This document shows positions 34,374 through 41,762 of a stretch of DNA of 64,000 nucleotides, piece after piece. The notes under the pieces were generated by a model. It saw only the letters and a program-made list of their open reading frames with translations, made no database searches and had not been told where the DNA came from. The position numbers and the translations under genes were made by a program. How positions within the stretch are numbered: position 1 is the stretch's first letter; the number at the start of each line of letters is the position of its first letter. Origin of the DNA: Zunongwangia pacifica (GTDB taxonomy: Bacteria; Bacteroidota; Bacteroidia; Flavobacteriales; Flavobacteriaceae); contig NZ_JAKHSK010000015.1 of assembly GCF_023499215.1 (NCBI RefSeq), forward strand, positions 1 to 64,000, given 5' to 3'.

Positions 34374-34877
34374 ATGGAAATAACCAATATGGAAAATTTT
34401 CTGGAGTACTACGAAAAAATCAGGCAACGCACCAATCGCCTGATTGCCGTTATTCCACCGAAATATATGGATTGGGCATACAAGCCCGGCAAATTTACCA
34501 TTGCCGACCAGATACGTCATATTGCAGCAATAGAAAGATATATGTTTGCCGAAACCATTTTAGGAAAGCCATGTAGCTATAGCGGTTGTGGTAAAGAATT
34601 AGCAGATGGATACAATGAGATAATCGGGTATTTTAATGAGAAACACGAGGAAGCATTAGCCATTTTAAAAAAGCTTAGCAATGATGATTTGCAACGAAAA
34701 TGCCTGACACCAGCCAATACACCTATTACGGTATGGAAGTGGCTTCGTGCAATGACCGAACACGAAATTCATCACAGAGCACAGCTTTATATTTATCTGA
34801 ACCTGTTGGATGTAAAGACACCGCCAATGTTTGGATTGAGTTCAGAAGAAATTATTCAAAACAGTCGATTAAAATAA
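34374..34877 (+). CDS. DinB-family protein
   Basis: A 162-167-residue DinB-fold four-helix protein; the start MEITNMENFLEYY could also be at MENFLEYY (34389). Putative metal histidines appear in TIADQIRHIAAIERYM and AMTEHEIHHRAQLYIYL (HxxxH-type). DinB/YfiT proteins include thiol-S-transferases and metal-dependent hydrolases often linked to stress or xenobiotic detoxification. It is one of three DinB-fold proteins in the operon. Confidence 0.85.
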   Translation: MEITNMENFLEYYEKIRQRTNRLIAVIPPKYMDWAYKPGKFTIADQIRHIAAIERYMFAETILGKPCSYSGCGKELADGYNEIIGYFNEKHEEALAILKKLSNDDLQRKCLTPANTPITVWKWLRAMTEHEIHHRAQLYIYLNLLDVKTPPMFGLSSEEIIQNSRLK

Positions 34878-34883
34878 ACGGAT

Positions 34884-35231
34884 ATGAATACAGATTTTGC
34901 ACAGGAGTGGCTCATGGCGTGGAACAGTCACGATTTGAATAAAATAATGGAGCATTACAGCGAAAAAATTGATTTTGTATCTCCTATTATCCAGCAAATG
35001 GGAATAAACGCAGAAGGTAAAATTTCCAATAAAAGTGATTTAAAGGATTATTTTTCAAAAGCCCTGCAAAAATACCCCGACCTGCACTTTGAATTATATC
35101 ACGAACTCAAAGGATCTCATTCAATCGTTTTGTTTTACCGAAGTGTAAATAACTCCTTTTCGGCAGAATATATGGAATTGAATAATGAAGGAAAAGTAAG
35201 TAAAGTAAGAGTACATTATAAAATCCAGTAA
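34884..35231 (+). CDS. NTF2-like (SnoaL-type) protein
   Basis: A 115-residue protein of the cone-shaped NTF2-like fold. FAQEWLMAWNSHDLNKIMEHYSEKIDFVSP is the classic N-terminal helix pair, then GKISNKSDLKDYFSKAL and HSIVLFYRSVNNSFSAEYMEL. SnoaL-like proteins include isomerases, cyclases and binding proteins. Start is 6 bases after the DinB stop. No catalytic residues can be assigned. Confidence 0.8.
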   Translation: MNTDFAQEWLMAWNSHDLNKIMEHYSEKIDFVSPIIQQMGINAEGKISNKSDLKDYFSKALQKYPDLHFELYHELKGSHSIVLFYRSVNNSFSAEYMELNNEGKVSKVRVHYKIQ

Positions 35232-35235
35232 GAAA

Positions 35236-35886
35236 ATGGAATACACAAAAATGAATTGGAATAGGAGTGCCTTGATCATCATTGACATGCAAAAGGATTT
35301 TGCAAAAAAAGATGGTGCATCATATATACAGGGAACCGAAGACGTTACGGAAAATATTGCCAAACTGGCATCTGTATTTCGTAACTGCCAACTTCCGGTC
35401 ATCCACGTCATTAGACTTTATAAAGAGGATGGCAGTAATGCTGAGCTATGCAGAAAGAGCTTGTTTCAAGATGGTAAAAAAATCGTTTCCCCGAGTAGTA
35501 ATGGAGCTAAAATAGTTACGGAATTATTACCCGAAAATGCAGAAAATTATTCAGATATATCGCTGCTAAACGGTCAGATTATACCAATAGCCCCTTATGA
35601 TTTTATAGTCTATAAACCTCGCTGGGGAGCTTTCTATAGCACACAATTAGATGATTGGCTTACCAGTCATCAAATCAATTCGTTGTTGATTGCAGGCTGC
35701 AATTTCCCCAATTGCCCCAGAACTACCATATATGAAGCTAGTGAAAGAGATTACCATATTAGTATTGTTCCTGAGACTATCTCCGGAATTTACCCCAAAG
35801 GTATCGATGAATTGAAAGGGATAGGTGTAGGTATTTGCTCCGTTAAAGAATTAAAAAATAGAATCAAAACTAAAAGAGATGAATAG
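35236..35886 (+). CDS. Cysteine hydrolase of the isochorismatase family
   Basis: A 216-residue isochorismatase-like hydrolase. SALIIIDMQKDFAK gives the catalytic Asp, KPRWGAFYSTQL gives the catalytic Lys region, and LLIAGCNFPNCPRTTIYEASERDYH gives the nucleophilic Cys with a cis-peptide environment. The VIHVIRLYKEDGSNAE segment is also typical. Family members hydrolyse nicotinamide, ureidoacrylate, N-carbamoyl or vinyl-ether substrates. The end overlaps the DUF1572 gene by 8 bases. Confidence 0.88.
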   Translation: MEYTKMNWNRSALIIIDMQKDFAKKDGASYIQGTEDVTENIAKLASVFRNCQLPVIHVIRLYKEDGSNAELCRKSLFQDGKKIVSPSSNGAKIVTELLPENAENYSDISLLNGQIIPIAPYDFIVYKPRWGAFYSTQLDDWLTSHQINSLLIAGCNFPNCPRTTIYEASERDYHISIVPETISGIYPKGIDELKGIGVGICSVKELKNRIKTKRDE

Positions 35887-36430
35887 TTATTTGGAAAGCA
35901 TTAAAAAACAGTTTCTCTATTATAAAATGTTAGGAGAAAAAGCGATGGAACAACTAACTGAAGAACAATTGTTTTGGCAATACAATGAAGAAAGCAATAG
36001 CATCGCCATTCTAGTAAATCATATTGCAGGAAATATGTTATCAAGATTTACCGATTTTCTAACCACAGATGGAGAAAAGGGCTGGCGTAATAGGGATTCT
36101 GAATTTACGAATTCATTTTTGAACAAAACAGAAATGATGAACTATTGGAATAAAGGATGGGAATGTCTCTTAACTACGCTTGAACAATTATCAGAAAAAG
36201 ACTTGGAAAAAATTATTTATATACGGAATGATGGCCATACCGTAGTAGAAGCCATTAATAGACAATTAGCTCACTACCCATATCATATTGGTCAGATGGT
36301 TTTCATTGCCAAAATTCTGAAAAACGAAGCGTGGAATACATTATCCATAGCCAGAAATAAATCAGGAGATTACAACAATCGAAAATTTTCACAGGAGAAA
36401 AGCAAAAGACATTATACAGATGACTTATAA
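35879..36430 (+). CDS. DUF1572/DinB-fold protein
   Basis: A 183-residue protein of the DUF1572 branch of the DinB superfamily. ESNSIAILVNHIAGNMLSRF, SDFLTTDGEKGWRNRDSEF and QLAHYPYHIGQMVFIAKIL are family-like, with His residues at the metal-binding positions. The C-terminus is polar. It starts inside the hydrolase gene by 8 bases and is the third DinB-fold gene in the cluster. The reaction is unknown, but glutathione- or bacillithiol-like transfer is plausible. Confidence 0.85.
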   Translation: MNSYLESIKKQFLYYKMLGEKAMEQLTEEQLFWQYNEESNSIAILVNHIAGNMLSRFTDFLTTDGEKGWRNRDSEFTNSFLNKTEMMNYWNKGWECLLTTLEQLSEKDLEKIIYIRNDGHTVVEAINRQLAHYPYHIGQMVFIAKILKNEAWNTLSIARNKSGDYNNRKFSQEKSKRHYTDDL

Positions 36431-36442
36431 CCTCTAAAAATT

Positions 36443-36781
36443 ATGATTACAAATACAGAAAATACCCCTCACTACACATGGGGAAATCATTGTGATGCTT
36501 GGACATTAATACAATCAGACCAAGTCATCATCAAAGAAGAAAAAATGCCACTAAATACGGAAGAACAAACACATTATCATAATGAAACTGCGCAATTCTT
36601 TTATATTCTTGAAGGCGTTGCAACATTTCTACTCAACAAAAAAGAAATTGTTGTAAAACAAAATGAAGGGATTAAAATTGAAAAAAAACAATCTCATAAA
36701 ATTTGTAATAGACACTCAGAATACCTACGTTTTTTAGTGATATCATTTCCCGGCAATCCTATGGATAGAATCAATTTATAA
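36443..36781 (+). CDS. Cupin-domain protein
   Basis: A 112-residue single-domain cupin. HYHNETAQFFYILEGVATFLLNKKEIVVKQNEGIKI matches cupin motif 1 (GxxxxHxHxxxE-like, with HYHNET) and QSHKICNRHSEYLRFLVISFP matches motif 2. The His/Glu ligands suggest a metal-binding site. It closes the MocR-divergent operon; the next gene starts 79 bases later. Small cupins act as isomerases, dioxygenases or binding proteins. Confidence 0.88.
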   Translation: MITNTENTPHYTWGNHCDAWTLIQSDQVIIKEEKMPLNTEEQTHYHNETAQFFYILEGVATFLLNKKEIVVKQNEGIKIEKKQSHKICNRHSEYLRFLVISFPGNPMDRINL

Positions 36782-36860
36782 TCCTATAAAACAACCTGAA
36801 TATTATAAAAAGGAAGAATATATAATTAACTGTAAGAATAGAGTCCGCAAACAAATTGTC

Positions 36861-38069
36861 TTGAAAAATGAACATCAATCATATCCTTTAGAATGGCTAG
36901 ATTTACTTATTACAGTCACGCTCAACCCCTCCAAAACAGATATAGAGGCAATTACCGATGTGCAGTTAAATAATATTATCCTCCGAATTTCTGAGGAAAA
37001 TCTTCGTTTACAACTACTCATAAAAAGCCAGGTCTTTTCCACAAACAAGGAAAATGAAATAAAACTGCTTATCAGACAATACCACTCTTCCTTTATCATA
37101 TTATTAAATCAAACACTAGAAAATCAAAAAGCGGCAATCCCAAGGAAATTAATTTTAAAGAATACCTATAAAAACTTACTTGTAAATATTGACGAACTTC
37201 TTTCTTTCATAGAAACCCACTTTGCCAATTATCTAAGCCCTGAAGAAGAGGTCCCAGAAACCTATCTTTCGGTAACACGTAAAGAGCTCAGGAAAAAATT
37301 GGATAGATTAAAATCAAAACATAAAAGAATTACAAATCCTGTTATGGATATTGTATTAAAGCGATTATATCGTTTTACAGACACCAACTTGAGATATAAA
37401 ATAGCTTTTAGAGATATTTTTTACAAAAAAGATCTGGTACGGGGGTTGGAAGAAATAGATTGGAATTCAGTAAATAATGAAGCTTTTTCTCCTATTGATG
37501 AGCTACTAATCTATTTAAATTTCAACAGTAAAGGCTACATTAATTTACTTACTGAACGTATTTCTCAATGTATTAATAGCTGTGATAATTCTATTGAGAA
37601 AATGGATAGATTGCTATACTATTACAAAGCTTTCAACCAATTACATCGCAAGCCAGGTTTAGTACTGAACCCTAACTATCATGATCTGGAAACAATTTTG
37701 GGAAATTGGTTTACACAAGAGATTCTTTACCTAGAAAAGAAATTACATCTATCAGTTGTCCCGCTGCAAAGTAAAAAGGAAAACCCAGTAGAAAAGCAAT
37801 CAACCGCAAAGGAGAAGCAGAAAGTGCTTTGTATGCTTTCTACTGACCAGATAGGGCTTATCCTTCGTGCTTCCGATGAGCTACGAATATTGTTTGCAAA
37901 ATCCATGAGCCAGGTATTTAAAACTATAGTCCCTCATTTATCAACCCCCTATAAAGAAGACCTGTCCTACGATGGTATGCGCAGCAAATCGTATGTAGCA
38001 GAAGAACGAGACAAACAAATAGCCATTGAAACCCTGGAGCGGATTATTAAAAAAATCGAGGAATATTAA
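36861..38069 (+). CDS. Hypothetical protein of mobile-element ends, 402 residues
   Basis: A soluble, helix-rich protein with a basic middle (VTRKELRKKLDRLKSKHKR) and a C-terminal section CMLSTDQIGLILRASDELRILFAKSMSQVFKTIVPH, then DGMRSKSYVAEERDKQIAIETLERIIKKI. The last segment recalls proteins found at ends of Bacteroidota conjugative elements, which may be regulators. The frame has no near ATG. The TTG at 36861 (TTGAAAAATGAA) is the assumed start and the open frame extends further upstream. No domain is recognised with confidence. It precedes the lipoprotein gene that carries the right repeat. Confidence 0.6.
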   Translation: MKNEHQSYPLEWLDLLITVTLNPSKTDIEAITDVQLNNIILRISEENLRLQLLIKSQVFSTNKENEIKLLIRQYHSSFIILLNQTLENQKAAIPRKLILKNTYKNLLVNIDELLSFIETHFANYLSPEEEVPETYLSVTRKELRKKLDRLKSKHKRITNPVMDIVLKRLYRFTDTNLRYKIAFRDIFYKKDLVRGLEEIDWNSVNNEAFSPIDELLIYLNFNSKGYINLLTERISQCINSCDNSIEKMDRLLYYYKAFNQLHRKPGLVLNPNYHDLETILGNWFTQEILYLEKKLHLSVVPLQSKKENPVEKQSTAKEKQKVLCMLSTDQIGLILRASDELRILFAKSMSQVFKTIVPHLSTPYKEDLSYDGMRSKSYVAEERDKQIAIETLERIIKKIEEY

Positions 38070-38081
38070 AACCACTATACT

Positions 38082-38306
38082 ATGAAAAAACTATTTCTCA
38101 TATTCATTATCATCCCTGTGATTGGATGTCAAACAAATCAAAAACCTGATAAGGAGACTGTCTTAAAAAGAATCAATGATGATCTAAACTTTCCACGTAC
38201 TATTGATTATGAAATCTTTTGTAGTGACCCCGATGGTACAAAACTCGAACCAATTAATAGAGGATTTAAAGCTTTTGGCAGGTATACTGGCTGTTTAACA
38301 AATTAA
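38082..38306 (+). CDS. Small lipoprotein spanning the right 44-bp repeat
   Basis: A 74-residue protein. MKKLFLIFIIIPVIGCQTNQ is a lipoprotein signal with a lipobox ending in Cys. The mature part ends GTKLEPINRGFKAFGRYTGCL and is encoded by the 44-bp direct repeat. It starts 12 bases after the preceding gene. The 3' end matches the left repeat at 1637 with divergence beyond 44 bases, so the gene or its end may be the integration target. Function unknown. Confidence 0.65.
   Translation: MKKLFLIFIIIPVIGCQTNQKPDKETVLKRINDDLNFPRTIDYEIFCSDPDGTKLEPINRGFKAFGRYTGCLTN
38233..38276. repeat. 44-bp direct repeat, right copy (candidate attachment site)
   Basis: Identical to 1637-1680 in sequence and orientation. 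Beyond the 44 bases the two copies are still alignable for about 34 bases but with several substitutions. The two copies bracket 36.6 kb holding the defence, mobilisation and MocR-linked genes, so this is the most likely right end of an integrated element. Confidence 0.55.
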
Positions 38307-38320
38307 TATACCCCTTTTAA

Positions 38321-39022
38321 TTACTGCTTGCTATTTTGAATTTGGACTAAAATTTGCTGAAAATTTTGGTTCTCCGGATTCAAACTAATTAATTCCTGGC
38401 ACACTTTTTTGGCTTGGTTTATCTTATTAAGCCGCATTAACCCAATTAACTTTACATACAATAATTCAGAATTATCAGGTAATTCCTGTAAAGCTCTATT
38501 TGTAACATTTAATGATTCTGAAAATTGCTGCTTTTGTTACAATTTTAGGGCGTAATTGTAATAAGCTCTAAAATTAAAGGGTTCTCGCTCACTCGCTTGT
38601 TTTAAGTAATTTAACGAAGCCTTGTCTTTTCCTAATTCATTAAACAGCAAACCTAACATATAATACGGGTAACTATTATCGGGCTCTTGTTTAATCACTT
38701 TATCGTATAATCTAGCTGCTCTTTTTATATCGTTTTGTTGATAGTATAAATAAGCAAGATTTAAACGTGCATTATTGTTATAATCATCAAAGGCTAAAGC
38801 GGTTTCATAGGCTTTAATAGCCTTCTTTGGATTATTTTTTAGATACTCGTATTCTGCTATCTCTTCTTGTCCACCTGAAAAATCGGCATTCATCTCTAAG
38901 AAATTTAAATATTCGGTATGCGCTTTTTTAAATGCTTTTTTGATAGAATCGCCTCCAAAAACTGATACATATTTGGCACTAAGCATTCGAACCAAACGAG
39001 ATGAATCCTTTAACTTGAATAT
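38321..39022 (-). pseudogene. Truncated TPR/multihaem-cytochrome-type gene with an in-frame stop
   Basis: The frame 38995-38537 encodes RLVRMLSAKYVSVFGG followed by three or more TPR units (AIKAYETALAFDDYNNNARLNL, AARLYDKVIKQEPDNSYPYYMLG). It stops at TAA (38537-38539), but the same frame continues for 71 codons (QKQQFSESLNVTNRAL and more TPR) to TAA at 38321. A single C-to-T change of CAA would explain the stop. The 5' side ends at an in-frame TAA (39025-39023), so N-terminal parts are missing. The composition resembles the C-terminus of multihaem cytochrome c-TPR proteins often found with denitrification genes. Confidence 0.65.
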
Positions 39023-39814
39023 TTATACTTGAAAGAGGGAAAAATAAATATTATTAATAATATCCTGGAAGATCAAGAAACATTTTAATCTTCAAAATTA
39101 ATTATGAAGATTAAAATATTCACAATGAATCCACAGTAAATCATCATTGCGGTAGAGATGCAAAAAAGGGCGAACAATTTTTCTAAGACCTGTGCTACAT
39201 TTTTAAATTGATAAAATTGTTGTTCCACTTTTTTAGTAAGGAATTTTATGAAGTTGCTACTTTTACTCGGATATAATTAATTTATGCCCCATACTGGTTT
39301 CTATTGACTCTTTTTGCCCCTTAGATGATAGTTTCGTTTCTTATAGATGAGCAGCCAAAGATCTTGATCGTTTTTTTAAAACTTTTTATTGATTCAAAAA
39401 TTTCTTTAGCTCCAACTCCAAAATCACCAAATTCTTTATCAATAGTTTTGGCATAGTGAAAATTCAAGTCGACATTGTGTTTGGTTAAAAACTGATTTGC
39501 TGAAATTTCCTTTTGGTTTTATATAAAAGATGAAGTAAATGATAATACTATCAAATTTCAGTTACATCCCCTTAAAGACATCTTTTTTAGATTATTAGAA
39601 TTTGGAAAGGATGAATTTCATGGGAGATATTTCCATACCCTTAACTGACGAGTAATATTAAGCAAAAGGACATCGCTTGATAATTCCGTAGTTTTTGTAA
39701 AGAATGTTACTAAGCTAATAGATACGCACGCTTTTTTTAAATTTAAATACCTTCTAATAAATTTAATAGCGTTCATTGTATTTTACAAGCATATCATATT
39801 ATCCAATTTCCATT
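39023..39814. other. Gene-poor interval with two short decayed coding-like stretches
   Basis: No complete gene is seen. On the minus strand 39523-39346 reads NQKEISANQFLTKHNVDLNF and continues to a stop. On the plus strand 39516-39649 reads FWFYIKDEVNDNTIKFQLHP and continues to a stop. Both look like remnants of unknown proteins. This AT-rich zone lies between the pseudogene at the element border and the Crp/Fnr gene, so it probably holds scars of past insertions. Confidence 0.35.
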
Positions 39815-40411
39815 TTATCGATAAACCTTTCTCGAAATAATTTTAAGTTCTCCTTTTTTCTCTAATGACTTCATGGCCCGGATCACCGTTTCTACACGTA
39901 AACCTGTCAAGTCAGCAATTTGCTGGCGGGTTAGATTTACTTTAAAACTGAAGGGAACTTCCTTTTTATGAACATGGTTTTTAAAATAATCAAGAATTCT
40001 TAAAATACGATGCTCTGGCTCTTGGCTAGAAATTTCTGAAACCATAATCGCTTTGTAAAAAAGTCTTTTAGCTAGTGTCTGGGTTATTTTAAGATGAATT
40101 TCCGGGTTTCTAGCAAGTAAATCGAGAAAATGTTTTTTTGACAATTTGAAAACTATAGAATTTACAATAGCTTCAGCATTAGCAGGATATTTTACATCTG
40201 CAAATAAAGGGGGTTCCCCAAAACTTTGCCCATCTTTAAAAATTCCTTGTATAAATTCTTTTCCGTCTAAATTATAATTATTCATTTTAATTTCACCGGA
40301 GATCACCTGGTAGTAATTTTGGGCCATCTCGCCTTCTCCAAATAACCGATCCCCTTTATTATATTCGCATTTTTGAGCACCAAATTCTAAAAGTATCCCT
40401 GTTTCGATCAT
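39815..40411 (-). CDS. Crp/Fnr-family transcriptional regulator
   Basis: A 198-residue regulator. The cyclic nucleotide-binding-like domain (about 10-125) includes GDRLFGEGEMAQNYYQVISGEIKM and FGEPPLFADVKYPANAEA. The C-terminal helix-turn-helix is NLTRQQIADLTGLRVETVIRAMKSLEKKG. No N-terminal Cys cluster of Fnr is visible, so it is more like NO-responsive DNR/NnrR-type proteins. It is next to NO and N2O reductase genes. TTATGA-N6-TCATAA sites upstream of the RIC and nos genes are its likely targets. Confidence 0.88.
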   Translation of the reverse strand: MIETGILLEFGAQKCEYNKGDRLFGEGEMAQNYYQVISGEIKMNNYNLDGKEFIQGIFKDGQSFGEPPLFADVKYPANAEAIVNSIVFKLSKKHFLDLLARNPEIHLKITQTLAKRLFYKAIMVSEISSQEPEHRILRILDYFKNHVHKKEVPFSFKVNLTRQQIADLTGLRVETVIRAMKSLEKKGELKIISRKVYR

Positions 40412-40457
40412 TTTTTAGTTTTTATAAAAATAACTTGTTTTAGTATAAAATCACATC

Positions 40458-41681
40458 TCATTTTTCATTATCTCCAGTCGCTTTTCTTTTTAAATTCTGA
40501 AATAAAATAATCCCTATAGAAACAGGAATCAGCGCGCTAATCCCAACCAGTATCTCAAAATAATTGTTAAGTAAGCCCCATCTCATCCATAAGAATACAC
40601 CTTTATAAAAAATTAAACCTTCCGATAATATAAAACCGGTAACATACAACCAAAATTGCCCGCGATTTATTTTTATAAAATTGAAATGATTTAAAAAACC
40701 GAATAGTGCTAAGCTTATAACACCCAAGAAGGTCCAGTGTAAATATCCGATCACAAAATCGGTATACTTAAAGGATAATTCAGCGAAAAAAGGCAATGCA
40801 CTAAATAACTGAAGTAAAATTTTTATGCTTAAACATCCTGCGCTTATCTTCAATAATAAAGCGCTTATGACGGTAAGTTGATCTTGGAGGTATTTCCATA
40901 TCTTTTTAATTATGTAAAAAAACTCAAAAAAAGCGGCCACTTGTAACATTGCGCCAAGTGCAGCAAGCCAGTAAAATATAGCAGGAGGTTTCAGCCATAA
41001 AACCGATAAGAAAAAACTGAAAACAATACCTGCATTTATTAACCAGAAAAAACGAAAAAATTTTTGTTTGGGAATATCGATTTTAACCCTTTCTGCAATA
41101 AAAAATAGTACTCCAATCAGCGCCAGGATAAACCATCCGTTATATTGAAAATGCAAATAAAAATAGATCGCTAATTTATACCATATCGAGGATTTACCCA
41201 GAGTACCCATTATCCCACCAACAGCCCAAGGACCAAGACTCGACAAAACCATATAGCAGAGTGCGGCCTTAACACACCAGTAGGAACAGCTTTTTTTAAA
41301 ATTAGAGGGAACCTTTTTTAAAAAAAACCATGCCAGCAAATAAGAAGCAATTAGAAAAAGTGTTGAAAAAATAATAGAAAATAAAGCATAGCCCTGGAAG
41401 GGAAAGGAAAACATCATTCCTAAAATGCTCATATTGGTTAGCAGAAATATCTTTTGATAAGCTTTATCTACTACTTTTTCTGAAAAATACATTCTGTAAA
41501 TAATGGTCGATATCGCCAAATATACCCAACCCAGTAAGGCTACGTGAGAATGTGCATGAACGATATATCGATAATTTACTAATACAGGCGTTACATAAAA
41601 AAGCCGAAGCAAGACCCCCATAGCTCCAACCATCAAAAAGTAAAGTAGTGCAATATTTATATGTTTCTTTAATTGAAGCAT
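40458..41681 (-). CDS. Polytopic membrane protein, haem-copper oxidase/NorB-like
   Basis: A 407-residue protein with about eleven hydrophobic segments. YIVHAHSHVALLGWVYLAIST carries the His-rich motif seen in cytochrome oxidase subunit I-like and NorB-related proteins, and YLHFQYNGWFILALIGVLFF and VIGYLHWTFLGVISLALF add further conserved His residues. It may bind haem, but the full set of haem-copper ligands is not evident. Such genes are common near nor/nos genes in Bacteroidota. A strong terminator separates it from norZ upstream. Confidence 0.7.
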   Translation of the reverse strand: MLQLKKHINIALLYFLMVGAMGVLLRLFYVTPVLVNYRYIVHAHSHVALLGWVYLAISTIIYRMYFSEKVVDKAYQKIFLLTNMSILGMMFSFPFQGYALFSIIFSTLFLIASYLLAWFFLKKVPSNFKKSCSYWCVKAALCYMVLSSLGPWAVGGIMGTLGKSSIWYKLAIYFYLHFQYNGWFILALIGVLFFIAERVKIDIPKQKFFRFFWLINAGIVFSFFLSVLWLKPPAIFYWLAALGAMLQVAAFFEFFYIIKKIWKYLQDQLTVISALLLKISAGCLSIKILLQLFSALPFFAELSFKYTDFVIGYLHWTFLGVISLALFGFLNHFNFIKINRGQFWLYVTGFILSEGLIFYKGVFLWMRWGLLNNYFEILVGISALIPVSIGIILFQNLKRKATGDNEK

Positions 41682-41704
41682 TCTCTAAAATATCCAAAAA
41701 AACC

Positions 41705-41743
41705 TGAATTCAATTCTTGTGATTTCAACAAGAATTGAATTCA
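41705..41743. terminator. Strong 16-bp-stem terminator between norZ and next gene
   Basis: TGAATTCAATTCTTGT (41705-41720) pairs perfectly with ACAAGAATTGAATTCA (41728-41743) across a 7-base loop. A T run follows on each side (plus strand from 41746, minus strand from about 41701). It lies 19 bases beyond the norZ stop on the minus strand and likely ends that transcript. Confidence 0.75.
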
Positions 41744-41762
41744 AATTTTTTTATTATAATCA

